Origin: Streptomyces sp. 130
GTDB taxonomy: Bacteria > Actinomycetota > Actinomycetes > Streptomycetales > Streptomycetaceae
Direction: 5' to 3'
Assembly (NCBI RefSeq): GCF_007096885.1
Contig: NZ_VJNO01000020.1
Coordinates: forward strand, 1 to 64,000
Length of the DNA: 64,000 nt
Part shown: piece by piece, positions 52,729 through 61,679 of the stretch
Numbering within the stretch: the first letter of the stretch is position 1
How the letters are laid out: every line of letters starts with the position of its first letter
Program-made: the position numbers and the translations under genes
Notes under the pieces: generated by a model
Seen by the model: only the letters and a program-made list of their open reading frames with translations
The model's database searches: none
What the model was told of the DNA's origin: nothing

Positions 52729-54428
52729 TCCGTGCCCGTGCCCGCCGTGCCCGTGCCCGTGCCCGTGGTCCCGGCGGCGGCGCCCGGGGCGGCGCCGCCC
52801 GGGGCGCCCGCCGCGCCCGCGGCCGCGCCGTCGCCGGCCCCGGCGTCGGTGCCCTCGCTCGTGCCGCCGTCGGCGGTCGTGCCGGTGCCGCCGGCGGGGG
52901 TCGTGCCGGTGTCGCCGGTGCCCCCCGCACCGCCGCTGCCGGAACCGCTGCCGCCGCTTCCGCCGGAGCCGCTGCCGCCGCTGTCACCGTCGTCCGCGCC
53001 GCCGTTGTCCGAGCCGCCCGTGCCCGGCTGGGGCGAGGTGACGGTCGGGGACTCGGAGGTCTCGCTCGGAGGGGACGAAGGCGGCCAGGTGTCGTCGCCC
53101 CAGCCGCCACCGGTGCTGTCGCCCGGCTGCTGGGTGGTGCTCTCGGTCTCCTGCGGGGTCGGCGTCGGGGAGTCCTCCGTCGGCGTCGGCGAGCTGGAGG
53201 TCTCCGTCGGCTGCTTCTCGTGCTTCTGGCCGCCCCCGTTCGCCGCGTTGAGCGCGATGGCCACGCCCGCGCCGATCGCGATCAGCGCGAGCACGACGAA
53301 CAGCCACAGCTTGCCGCGCCCGCCGCCGCCCTGCAGGGTGCTGCCGCCGTCGTAGGCCCCGTCATTCGGGTTCATCGGCGGCAGGATCGGCGACTTCGAG
53401 GTGTCCCCGTGCTGCGGGTAGCCGCCCATGACGTGGGTGGCGCCGGTCATGCCCCCGGGCGGGGTGCCCGCGCCCTCGTTCAGGACGACCGGGCCGGTGT
53501 TCCACGTACCGGTGTGGCCGCCCTGCACCTGGAGCATCTGCAGGCCGTACTGGACCAGGCCGCGCATCTCCTCGGCGCTCTGGAAGCGGTCGTCCGGGTC
53601 CTTCGCCAGCGAGCGCATGACCAGCCCGTCCAGCTCCGGCGGCACCGAGTCCAAGACCTGCGACGGCGGGACCGGGGTGTCCTGGACGTGCTGGTACACC
53701 ACGGACAGCGGCGTCTCGCCCGTGAACGGGGGCCGCAGCGCCAGCAGTTCGTACAGCAGGCAGCCGGTGGCGTACAGGTCGGAGCGGTGGTCGACGGCCT
53801 TGCCGAGCGCCTGCTCGGGGGAGAGGTACTGCGGCGTGCCCATCACCATGCCGGTCTGCGTCATCGTGGACTGCGCGCCGTGCAGCGCGCGGGCGATTCC
53901 GAAGTCCATCACCTTGACCGCGCCGGAGTTGGTGATGATCACATTGGCGGGCTTGATGTCGCGGTGCACGATGCCGTGCTGGTGCGAGTAGGCCAGCGCC
54001 TCCAGGACCCCGGAGACGATGATCAGCGCCTGCTCCGGCGGCGGGGCCTCGGCGCTGATCAGCAGGTCGCGGATGGTGCGGCCCTCGACCAGCTCCATCA
54101 CGATGTACGGGACGGTCTGGCCGGCGACGGTGTCCTCGCCGGAGTCGTACACCGCGACGACCGCGTGGTGGTTGAGCCCGGCGACCGACTGCGCCTCGCG
54201 CGTGAAACGGGCCTTGGAGACCGGGTCCTCGGCGAGGTCGGAGCGCAGCAGCTTCACGGCGACGGTGCGCCCGAGCCGGACGTCCTCCGCCGCGAACACC
54301 TCGGCCATGCCGCCCCGGCCGAGCCGGTGGGTCAGCCGGTACCGTCCGTCGCCGACGACCCCGCCGATGCCCCAGGAATCGGTGCCATCCGGAACGCCGC
54401 CGCCGTTTGCTTCGGGTTCGGGTGCCAT
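52722..54428 (-). CDS. transmembrane Ser/Thr protein kinase
   Basis: 568 residues. Kinase domain (about 20-285): Gly loop LGRGGMAEVF, Lys in VAVKLL, catalytic HRDIKPANVII, VMDFGIARAL, MGTPQYLSPEQAL. A single TM helix (about 373-392; LWLFVVLALIAIGAGVAIAL) leads to a 175-residue extracytoplasmic tail made almost wholly of Gly, Ser, Thr, Pro, Ala and Asp, with no PASTA domain. A Hanks-type receptor kinase, perhaps sensing the wall. ATG 54428 (MAPEPEANGGG) is preferred; the longer frame is Arg-rich. Divergent from a second kinase. Confidence 0.9.
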   Translation of the reverse strand: MAPEPEANGGGVPDGTDSWGIGGVVGDGRYRLTHRLGRGGMAEVFAAEDVRLGRTVAVKLLRSDLAEDPVSKARFTREAQSVAGLNHHAVVAVYDSGEDTVAGQTVPYIVMELVEGRTIRDLLISAEAPPPEQALIIVSGVLEALAYSHQHGIVHRDIKPANVIITNSGAVKVMDFGIARALHGAQSTMTQTGMVMGTPQYLSPEQALGKAVDHRSDLYATGCLLYELLALRPPFTGETPLSVVYQHVQDTPVPPSQVLDSVPPELDGLVMRSLAKDPDDRFQSAEEMRGLVQYGLQMLQVQGGHTGTWNTGPVVLNEGAGTPPGGMTGATHVMGGYPQHGDTSKSPILPPMNPNDGAYDGGSTLQGGGGRGKLWLFVVLALIAIGAGVAIALNAANGGGQKHEKQPTETSSSPTPTEDSPTPTPQETESTTQQPGDSTGGGWGDDTWPPSSPPSETSESPTVTSPQPGTGGSDNGGADDGDSGGSGSGGSGGSGSGSGGAGGTGDTGTTPAGGTGTTADGGTSEGTDAGAGDGAAAGAAGAPGGAAPGAAAGTTGTGTGTAGTGTDD

Positions 54429-54777
54429 CAGTCCTCGCCGTCGTATCTGTCCGCGTCCGTCCGCGCGTCCGCGGGGTCTCACGGTGTCCTGCCGCGTCGC
54501 CGGCTGCGCTGCCGGCCGCGTTCCCGTCACGCTACAGCCTCGGTAGGACAGGCCGATCCGGCGCCGGACCGGTCATCCAATCGGCTGGCGCGCCGCCGAC
54601 GCAAATTCCATGGCGGTCCTGTAACGCTTCCGAGACGCTTCCGGCGCGTACGGTCACGGAACGGGCACCCGGCTTGACGTGTCGTACCCCTCGGGCAGAC
54701 TTGGCCAGTAATTACGGATGATCGCGTGAGTCGCGCGCCGAGTTCCCGGGAGTCGCGCGCCGAGGGGGAAGCAAGTC
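54429..54777. other. divergent promoter region between the two kinases
   Basis: 349 bases with no convincing gene. Shows an A/T-richer patch (about 54590-54615) and a candidate promoter toward the + strand kinase (below). No strong palindrome or terminator noticed. Confidence 0.5.
54674..54702 (+). promoter_or_regulatory. candidate promoter of the second kinase
   Basis: TTGACG (54674-54679), 17-base spacer, AGACTT (54697-54702), giving a leader of about 70 bases before ATG 54778. Confidence 0.4.
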
Positions 54778-56418
54778 ATGAGCCACGACGGCGCACACGG
54801 TTCGCAGGGTCGGTACGCGGGCGGTTCCGTCGCCGGCGGACGCTACCAGCTGCGCGACCTGCTCGGCGAAGGCGGGATGGCGTCCGTATACCTGGCGTAC
54901 GACACCGCTCTCGACCGGCAGGTCGCGATCAAGACGCTCCACACCGAGCTGGGCCGCGAGCAGTCGTTCCGTGAGCGCTTCCGCCGCGAGGCCCAGGCCG
55001 TGGCCAAGCTCCAGCACACCAACATCGTCTCGGTGTTCGACACGGGCGAGGACGAGCTCGGCGGCGCCCTGATGCCGTACATCGTCATGGAGTACGTCGA
55101 GGGGCAGCCGCTCGGCTCCGTGCTCGCGGCGGACATCCGCGCCCAGGGCGCGATGCCGGCCGACAAGGCGCTCAAGGTGACCTCGGACGTGCTGGCCGCG
55201 CTCGACACCAGCCACGAGATGGGCCTGGTGCACCGCGACATCAAGCCGGGCAACGTCATGGTGACCAAGCGCGGCGTCGTGAAGGTCATGGACTTCGGCA
55301 TCGCCCGCGCCATGCAGTCGGGCGTGACGTCGATGACGCAGACCGGCATGGTCGTCGGCACCCCGCAGTACCTCTCCCCCGAGCAGGCCCTCGGCCGCGG
55401 CGTGGACGCGCGCTCCGACCTGTATTCGGTCGGCATCATGCTCTTCCAGCTGCTCACCGGGCGTCTCCCCTTCGACGCGGACTCCCCGCTCGCCATCGCG
55501 TACGCGCATGTGCAGGAGGAGCCGGTCGCCCCGTCCACCATCAACCGCTCGCTGACGCCGGCGATGGACGCCCTCGTCGCCCGCGCGCTCAAGAAGAACC
55601 CGAACGAGCGCTTCCCGAGCGCGGCGGCCATGCAGGACGAGATCGCGCGCGTGCTGAGCGCGAGCGGCCGGACCGGCGCCCCGGTGATCGTCGGGGACGG
55701 CGGCGCCCCGGCCAACAGCGGCTCCGGCGTCGGCTCGGCGGTCTTCCCGCCGGTCGACCAGTCCGCGCCGGCCCCGCACAACGTCCAGACGCCGTACCAG
55801 CCGGGCCCGTACCAGCCCCAGCCCGGCCCGTACGGCCCCGCGACGCCGACCCCCGCCACCAACCCGGCGTACGGCTACCCGCAGACGCCCGCCCCGGCGT
55901 ACCAGAGCCCGGCGCCGATGCAGCACCAGACGCCCGCGCCGTACACGGTCTCCCCGCAGACGGCCTCGGCCCCGGCCTCGGGCGGCGGCTCCAAGCGGAA
56001 CATGCCGGTGATCATCGGCTCGATCGTCGTCGCGCTGGCCGCGATCGGCGGCCTGATCACGGTCATCGCGCTCAACGGCGGCGACAAGGGCGGCGCGGAG
56101 GCCAAGGCCAGCGAGTCCCCGGCCGGCGAGCACCGCGAGCCCGAGCGGAACCGGACGATGAAGACGGAGGACTGCACGGACGCGAACGAGGACATCGACG
56201 ACCCGAACAAGGTCGACGCCCCGAGCTTCATGTACAAGGACATCCTCTCGGTGCGCGCCTGCGCGGACGCGGCCGGCTGGACGATCAAGCAGAAGAAGGT
56301 CGAGGGCAACGCGTACGCGGAGGACCAGGTCATCAACCAGTTCCCGTCACCCGGCACCGCGGTGCCCGAGGTCGGCGCGCACTTCGAGCTGGAGATCTCG
56401 ACGGGCGACCCCGCGTAG
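54778..56418 (+). CDS. transmembrane Ser/Thr protein kinase with PASTA-like domain
   Basis: 546 residues. Kinase domain (about 20-290): LGEGGMASVYLAY, VAIKTLH, HRDIKPGNVMV, VMDFGIARAM, VGTPQYLSPEQAL. A Pro/Gln/Tyr-rich juxtamembrane linker (about 320-400), a TM helix (about 410-433), and a single extracytoplasmic PASTA-like domain (about 475-545; ACADAAGWTIKQKKVEGNAY, NQFPSPGTAVPEVGAHFEL). PASTA kinases sense muropeptides and regulate growth and wall synthesis. GGGGGAAG precedes ATG 54778. Divergent from another kinase with no PASTA. Confidence 0.92.
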   Translation: MSHDGAHGSQGRYAGGSVAGGRYQLRDLLGEGGMASVYLAYDTALDRQVAIKTLHTELGREQSFRERFRREAQAVAKLQHTNIVSVFDTGEDELGGALMPYIVMEYVEGQPLGSVLAADIRAQGAMPADKALKVTSDVLAALDTSHEMGLVHRDIKPGNVMVTKRGVVKVMDFGIARAMQSGVTSMTQTGMVVGTPQYLSPEQALGRGVDARSDLYSVGIMLFQLLTGRLPFDADSPLAIAYAHVQEEPVAPSTINRSLTPAMDALVARALKKNPNERFPSAAAMQDEIARVLSASGRTGAPVIVGDGGAPANSGSGVGSAVFPPVDQSAPAPHNVQTPYQPGPYQPQPGPYGPATPTPATNPAYGYPQTPAPAYQSPAPMQHQTPAPYTVSPQTASAPASGGGSKRNMPVIIGSIVVALAAIGGLITVIALNGGDKGGAEAKASESPAGEHREPERNRTMKTEDCTDANEDIDDPNKVDAPSFMYKDILSVRACADAAGWTIKQKKVEGNAYAEDQVINQFPSPGTAVPEVGAHFELEISTGDPA

Positions 56419-56493
56419 TCCACGGGCGGCCCTCCGCCATCCGTACGCCGCACCCGGGATGCCGCTCGCGCCGTCCCGTGTGACGGTGACCGC

Positions 56494-57234
56494 ATGGCCC
56501 CAGGACAGCCTTCCACGCGCTCCTCGCGCTCCTCGCGGGGCGTGGCCTGCCTGGTGCTGATGGCAGCCGCGACGCTGGGGGCGGCGGCTCCGGGCACCTC
56601 CGGGCCCACCGCGACCCTGGGGGCAGCGGTCCCGGGCACCTCCGGGCCCACCGCGACCCTGGGGGCAGCGGCTCCGGGCGCCTCCGGGCCCACCGCGACC
56701 CTGGGCACCTCCGCGCCCACTGCGACCCCGGGGGCAGCGGCTCCGGGCGCCCCCGGGCCCACCACAGCCCTGGAGGCAGCGGCTCCGGGCACCACCGCGC
56801 CCACCGCAGCCCTGGAGGCAGCGGCCCCGGGCACCACCGCGCCCACCGCAGCCCTGGCAGCGGCGGCTCCCGGCGCCTCCGGGCCGCCCTCGCCGTCCCC
56901 CGCGTCCAGCGGGTCGCCGCGTCCCGGGGAGATGCAGTCGCCGCTCGCCGGGCGGCCCGCCGGGGCGGGGCGGCAGCGGCCCGGGCGGTCGGCCGCCGAG
57001 GTCGCGCGGCAGGACGCGCTGGACGACCGGGAGCCGCGGCCCTCGCCCTCCGAGCCGGCCGCCGTGCCGGTCCTCACGCCCGACCCGGACGCATTCCGCG
57101 ATCCGCCGGAGGGGCGGCAGGCCCTGGACGGGGCGACGGTGCGGCGGGTGGAGCAGGTGTCGCTCGGCGCGGGAATCGCCCTGGTCGGGCTGGGTCTCGG
57201 CTTCCTGGCGTTGCGGATGCGCCGCGCCCGCTGA
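56494..57234 (+). CDS. repeat-rich exported/membrane protein
   Basis: 246 residues: a hydrophobic N-terminus (VACLVLMAAATLGAAAPG) resembling a signal peptide, about eight degenerate 14-residue repeats of GAAAPGTSGPTATL type (about 28-130), a charged middle segment, and a C-terminal helix (VSLGAGIALVGLGLGFLALR) followed by MRRAR. This looks like an anchored wall-spanning protein. No ribosome site is obvious before ATG 56494. Family unknown; adjacent to the PASTA kinase in the same direction. Confidence 0.65.
   Translation: MAPGQPSTRSSRSSRGVACLVLMAAATLGAAAPGTSGPTATLGAAVPGTSGPTATLGAAAPGASGPTATLGTSAPTATPGAAAPGAPGPTTALEAAAPGTTAPTAALEAAAPGTTAPTAALAAAAPGASGPPSPSPASSGSPRPGEMQSPLAGRPAGAGRQRPGRSAAEVARQDALDDREPRPSPSEPAAVPVLTPDPDAFRDPPEGRQALDGATVRRVEQVSLGAGIALVGLGLGFLALRMRRAR
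56570..56880 (+). repeat. tandem 42-bp coding repeats
   Basis: About eight units of roughly 42 bases (one shortened by 6), each GGGGCAGCGGCTCCGGGC-like then acctccgggcccaccgcgaccctg or a variant, encoding the 14-residue repeats. Confidence 0.8.
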
Positions 57235-57270
57235 CCGTACGGGGCCCACCGGAAACGCTCCGGGGAAGAC

Positions 57271-57310
57271 TTGCGGTGATCAACATACTCGGTATACATA
57301 CTCAGTATGT
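57271..57310 (+). promoter_or_regulatory. padR promoter with two operator copies
   Basis: -35 TTGCGG (57271-57276), 16 bases, TATACA (57293-57298), so transcription starts near ATG 57307 (leaderless). ATACTCGGTAT (57285-57295) and ATACTCAGTAT (57298-57308) are two near-identical dyads; the second, extended as ACATACT-C-AGTATGT, overlaps the start codon. Typical of PadR autorepression. Confidence 0.65.
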
Positions 57311-57930
57311 CGATCCGTCACGGGCTCCTCGCCCTCCTGGAGCGCGGGCCGCGCTACGGCTCCCAGCTCCGCACCGAATTCGAGTCGCGCACCGGCTCCA
57401 CCTGGCCGCTCAACGTCGGGCAGGTGTACACGACGCTGAGCAGGCTGGAGCGCGACGGCCTGGTCGTCCAGGACGGCGAGGACGACCAGGGCCACGCCCT
57501 CTACTCGATCAGCGACGCCGGGCGCACCGAGCTGCGCACCTGGTTCGAGACGCCGGTCGACCGCAGCAACCCGCCCCGCGACGAGCTGGCCATCAAGCTG
57601 GCCATGGCGGTCGGGGCGCCCGGCGTCGACGTCAAGGCCGTCATCCAGGCCCAGCGCCACCACACCGTGAAGGCCATGCAGGACTACACCCGCCTCAAGG
57701 CGCGGTCCCTCGCCCAGGCCCCCGCCAACCGCGACGAGGTGGCGTGGCTGCTCGTGGTGGAGCAGCTGATCTTCCAGGCCGAGGCGGAAGCGCGCTGGCT
57801 GGACCACTGCGAGGCCCGGCTGATCCGCCTCGCCGAGGCCGCCGCCACCGAGCCGGAGCCCGGTCCGCCTCCGGGGCCGGCCGCCCGCACCGCCGCCCGG
57901 CCCGACGGCCGGTCCCGTGCACGCCGCTGA
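57307..57930 (+). CDS. PadR-family transcriptional regulator
   Basis: 207 residues: PadR winged helix (LALLERGPRYGSQLRTEFES, NVGQVYTTLSRLERDGLVVQ) followed by a long helical dimerisation domain and a Pro/Arg-rich tail. First gene of an operon with an ABC transporter, so likely a drug-responsive repressor of that exporter, acting at the ATACT dyads in its own promoter. Confidence 0.92.
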   Translation: MSIRHGLLALLERGPRYGSQLRTEFESRTGSTWPLNVGQVYTTLSRLERDGLVVQDGEDDQGHALYSISDAGRTELRTWFETPVDRSNPPRDELAIKLAMAVGAPGVDVKAVIQAQRHHTVKAMQDYTRLKARSLAQAPANRDEVAWLLVVEQLIFQAEAEARWLDHCEARLIRLAEAAATEPEPGPPPGPAARTAARPDGRSRARR

Positions 57931-57970
57931 GCCCGGCGCCCGCTCCGTCCACCCGTTCCGAGAGGGAACC

Positions 57971-58738
57971 ATGTCCCCGCACGTCCCGTCCCCATCCGCT
58001 CCGCCCCTGCCGGTGGACGCCCCGGTGCTCGAACTCCGCTCGCTCACCCGCACCCACGGCACCGGCATCGCCGAGGTGCAGGCGCTGCGCGGCATCAGCC
58101 TGTCGGTGCACGCCGGTGAGCTCGTCGCCGTCATGGGCCCGTCCGGCTCGGGCAAGTCCACCCTGCTCACCCTCGCCGGCGGCCTCGACACCGCGAGCGG
58201 CGGCCAGGTGATCATCGAGGGCCAGGACATCTCCACGCTCGGCCGCAAGGGCCTCGCCGCCCTGCGCCGCCGCAGCGTCGGCTACGTCTTCCAGGACTAC
58301 AACCTGATCCCCGCCCTGACCGCCGCCGAGAACATCGCCCTGCCCCGCGAGCTGGACGGCGTCTCGGTCCGCAGGGCCCGCAAGGAGGCGCGCGCCGCGC
58401 TGGAGGAGATGAACCTCCTGGAGATCGCGGACCGTTTCCCGGACGAGATGTCCGGCGGCCAGCAGCAGCGCGTCGCCATCGCCCGCGCGCTGGTGGGGGA
58501 CCGGCGCCTCGTCCTCGCCGACGAGCCGACCGGCGCGCTCGACTCCGAGACCGGCGAGGCCGTCCTCGCGCTCCTGCGCAACCGCTGCGACCAGGGCGCG
58601 GCCGGGGTGATGGTCACGCACGAACCGCGTTACGCGGCCTGGGCGGACCGGGTCGTCTTCCTCCGGGACGGTTCGATCGTGGACCAGACGCTGACGGCCG
58701 GGGCCGACTCGCTGCTGGCCGCCGGGGGAGCCGAGTGA
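57971..58738 (+). CDS. ABC transporter ATP-binding protein (MacB/LolD-type)
   Basis: 255 residues: Walker A GPSGSGKST, Q-loop YVFQDYNLIPALTA, signature MSGGQQQRVAIARAL, Walker B RLVLADEPTGALDS, H-loop VMVTHEPRYA. It powers the downstream FtsX-type permease, with which its stop overlaps (GTGA). This class exports antibiotics, peptides or lipoproteins. ATG 57971 is used; the longer in-frame reading starts inside the padR 3' end. Confidence 0.94.
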   Translation: MSPHVPSPSAPPLPVDAPVLELRSLTRTHGTGIAEVQALRGISLSVHAGELVAVMGPSGSGKSTLLTLAGGLDTASGGQVIIEGQDISTLGRKGLAALRRRSVGYVFQDYNLIPALTAAENIALPRELDGVSVRRARKEARAALEEMNLLEIADRFPDEMSGGQQQRVAIARALVGDRRLVLADEPTGALDSETGEAVLALLRNRCDQGAAGVMVTHEPRYAAWADRVVFLRDGSIVDQTLTAGADSLLAAGGAE

Positions 58739-61584
58739 GCCTCTTCACGGGGTGGCGCGCCGCCCTCCGGATAGCCCGCCGCGACGCCCTTCGGGCCAAG
58801 GGCCGCAGCGCCCTGGTGGTCGCGATGATCGCGCTGCCGGTCCTCGGCGTGACGGCCGCCGACATCACGTACCGCAGCGCGGACCTGAGCCCGGCGGAGC
58901 AGCTGACGTCCCGGCTCGGGGCGGCCGACGCGCTGTACAGCGATGCGGCCATGGGGCCGGTCCAGCAGATGCCCGACGGCGACATGTACGACAGCGTGAG
59001 CGGCGAGGCTCCTAGCGAGGAACCCGCGCCGATCGACATGCGCGGCGCCTTTCCCGAGGGCGCGCGGGCGATCAGTGAACAGTCCGTGCCCGCCACGGTC
59101 ACGACCGCGTACGGGATCGCGAGCGTCGAGGTCGTCGAGTTCAGGACCTCGGACCGGATGGCCCGCGGGAGGATCGACCTCCTGGAGGGCGCGTTCCCGC
59201 GCTCCACGGACGAGATGGTGGCCACCGAGCCGTTCCTGGACTCGGCGGGCCTGCACGTGGGCTCCGTGACCACGGTGACGCCGTCCGGCAAGAAGTACAC
59301 GATCACCGGGGCGGTCGAACTGCCCGCCGACCTGGAGGCGAAGCGGCTGTACGCCGATCCGGGCGCGGTGATCGCCCCCTGGCAGGCGATGGCCGACCAC
59401 GACACGAAGGTCCCCGCGCCCAACGCGGGCCCGGCGCAGTGGCTGGTCGAGGGGCCGGGGAAGGCCGGAATCGGCTGGGAGGACGTGCTGGCGGCCAACA
59501 AGGCCGGTGCCGTCGTCACCTCGCGGCAGGTCTCCGAGAATCCCCCGCCCGACTCCGAGATCCCGCTGCTCCGGACGCACCCGGACTACAACGCGATGGA
59601 CACCGGGAGCGAGGAGACCAGCGCCGCCCTCGTCACCGTCGTCGCGATGACGATCCTGGAGATCGTGCTGCTGGCCGGGCCCGCGTTCGCCGTCGGCGCC
59701 CGCCGCTCCCGGCGCCAGCTGGGCCTGCTCGGCACGTGCGGCGGCGACCGGAGCCAGGTCCGCGCGGTGGTCCTCGGCGGCGGTCTGGTGCTCGGCGGCG
59801 CCGGCGCGGTCGCCGGTGTGGTGGCCGGGCTGCTGCTCACGGTGGTCTGCCGGCCGCTGATCGAGGGCTGGGCCGGGCACCGCTTCGGTTCCCTGGTGGT
59901 ACGTCCCGCCGATCTCCTGGTCATCGCCGTGCTCGGACTGGTCACCGGTGTTCTGGCGGCTCTCGCCCCGGCGATCGTGGCGGGCCGGCAGTCCGTGCTG
60001 GAATCGCTCACCGGCCGGCGCGGGGTGCGCCGCGGCTCCCGGGTGCTGCCCGTCACGGGCGCCTGCGTGCTCGCCCTCGGCGTGCTCGTCGCCGTCCTCG
60101 GGGGCACCAGCGGCGATTCCACCCTGGTCGCCGGCGGCTCGGTCGTCGCCGAGGTGGGCCTGCTCGCCTGCATTCCGGTGATCGTGGGGCTGCTGGGCCG
60201 GCTCGGCCGCAGGTTCCCGCTCTCCCCCCGGATGGCGCTGCGCGACGCGGCCCGCAACCGGGGCCGCACCGCTCCGGCGGTGGCCGCCGTCATGGCGGCC
60301 GTGGCGGGGTCGGTGGCCATCGCCACCTACATGGCCAGCAATCTCGCCGAGTCCGACTACGAGTACACGCCCATGCTCGCGGAGGGGACGATCTCCCTGT
60401 CGGCGGGCGACGCGGAGGCCGTCAAGCGCCTTCCGGCGGCCCGGGCCGCCGTGGAGCACAACATGGCGGTGACCGGCGGCCGGGCGGACATCTCCCGGGT
60501 GTGGGCGGGCAGCGACTGCAACGTCTACTACGAGGACGAGAGCAGCTGCGGCTCCATGACGCTGGTCAAGCCCACCGGCAAGGGCCACACCTGCCCCCTC
60601 GCGGACAAGGGCGCCAGGGAGCTGGCCGGCCGGCTCTCCGCCGAGGAGCACCGCGCCATGATGCGGACCCCCGCCTGCGTGGACGTGCGCATCTCCGTCG
60701 GCACCTTCAGCTCGGACTCCAACAACATCGTCGTCGGCGACGCGGCCCTCCTCGACACGTATGTGAAGCTGCGCGACCCGGCGGCGGCCGCGGCCCTGAA
60801 GGCCGGCACCCCCGTCCTGCTCAACGAGGCGTACGCGGAGAACGGCGAGGTCACCCTCGAAGCCGTCCACCGGTACAACCCCAAGGACAAGGAGAACCGC
60901 GAGCTGCACCCCGGCAAGACCCGGAAGACCACCGACCGGCTGAAGGTGTACGTCGCGAAGCCGGAGTACGCCACCACGCCCGGCATCCGCATGATCCTTC
61001 CGCAGCGGACCGCCGAACGCCTCGGCCTGCACACGGAGCCCTACGGCAGTGTGTACGCCGTCGGTCACCAGCCCACGGACGCGGAGAGCCAGCGGACGTC
61101 GGCCGCCATCGACCAGGCCGGCGGTGGACTCTGGGTGCAGTCCAGCTCCGGCCCCAACGACCGGGGCAGCACCATCCAGCTGATCCTCACGCTGTTCGCC
61201 GGGGTGGTGACCATGGGCGCCGCTGCGATCACGACCGGCCTGGCCAAGGCGGACGCGGAGGCCGACCTCACCACGCTCAGCGCGGTCGGCGCGCCCCCGC
61301 GCGTGCGGCGGTCGCTCTCCGGCTTCCAGTGCCTGGTGGTGGCGCTGACCGGGGTACTGCTCGGAACGGCCGCGGGGCTGGTGCCCGCGGTGGCGCTGCG
61401 GCTGGTCGATCTGCGGGACGCGATGGAGCAGATGCGCGAGCAGCCCATGGAGTCCGCGTACACGCCGATCGTGCTGCCCTGGGCGACGCTCGGGCTGCTG
61501 GCCGTGGCCGTTCCGCTGCTGGCGGGCGGGCTCGCGGCGGCGTTCACCCGCTCGCGGGTGGCCCTGGCACGCCGGGCCGGCTGA
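58735..61584 (+). CDS. FtsX-like ABC permease
   Basis: 949 residues, a large two-module FtsX permease: N-terminal TM (ALVVAMIALPVLGVTAADIT), an extracytoplasmic MacB-like periplasmic domain (about 50-290), a first helix block (about 295-430), further helices (about 440-540), a second extracytoplasmic region (about 550-800; cysteines in SDCNVYYEDESSCG and GKGHTCPL), and C-terminal helices. Works with the preceding ATPase. Substrate unknown. GTG 58735 overlaps the upstream stop by 4 bases. Confidence 0.9.
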   Translation: MSLFTGWRAALRIARRDALRAKGRSALVVAMIALPVLGVTAADITYRSADLSPAEQLTSRLGAADALYSDAAMGPVQQMPDGDMYDSVSGEAPSEEPAPIDMRGAFPEGARAISEQSVPATVTTAYGIASVEVVEFRTSDRMARGRIDLLEGAFPRSTDEMVATEPFLDSAGLHVGSVTTVTPSGKKYTITGAVELPADLEAKRLYADPGAVIAPWQAMADHDTKVPAPNAGPAQWLVEGPGKAGIGWEDVLAANKAGAVVTSRQVSENPPPDSEIPLLRTHPDYNAMDTGSEETSAALVTVVAMTILEIVLLAGPAFAVGARRSRRQLGLLGTCGGDRSQVRAVVLGGGLVLGGAGAVAGVVAGLLLTVVCRPLIEGWAGHRFGSLVVRPADLLVIAVLGLVTGVLAALAPAIVAGRQSVLESLTGRRGVRRGSRVLPVTGACVLALGVLVAVLGGTSGDSTLVAGGSVVAEVGLLACIPVIVGLLGRLGRRFPLSPRMALRDAARNRGRTAPAVAAVMAAVAGSVAIATYMASNLAESDYEYTPMLAEGTISLSAGDAEAVKRLPAARAAVEHNMAVTGGRADISRVWAGSDCNVYYEDESSCGSMTLVKPTGKGHTCPLADKGARELAGRLSAEEHRAMMRTPACVDVRISVGTFSSDSNNIVVGDAALLDTYVKLRDPAAAAALKAGTPVLLNEAYAENGEVTLEAVHRYNPKDKENRELHPGKTRKTTDRLKVYVAKPEYATTPGIRMILPQRTAERLGLHTEPYGSVYAVGHQPTDAESQRTSAAIDQAGGGLWVQSSSGPNDRGSTIQLILTLFAGVVTMGAAAITTGLAKADAEADLTTLSAVGAPPRVRRSLSGFQCLVVALTGVLLGTAAGLVPAVALRLVDLRDAMEQMREQPMESAYTPIVLPWATLGLLAVAVPLLAGGLAAAFTRSRVALARRAG

Positions 61585-61641
61585 GTGCCGCTGAGCTGTT
61601 CGGTGCCCCCGGGGCGGTGGATCAACCGTTTCCGGGGGCAC

Positions 61642-61660
61642 CACAGTGTTGAACACCGTG
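61642..61660. promoter_or_regulatory. imperfect palindrome upstream of bpa
   Basis: CACAGTGTT-G-AACACCGTG with one mismatch, 20 bases before ATG 61680. Might be an operator; pattern only. Confidence 0.35.
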
Positions 61661-61679
61661 TGTGCGAGACAATGGCGGC

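Noticed and set aside
58630-61656. Antisense open frame of about 1000 codons opposite the FtsX permease
   Set aside because: Low-complexity Arg/Gly/His composition; the + strand encodes the permease with overlapping ABC ATPase gene.
61642-61660. LexA (SOS) box upstream of bpa
   Set aside because: Spacing and half-sites do not fit GAAC-N4-GTTC.
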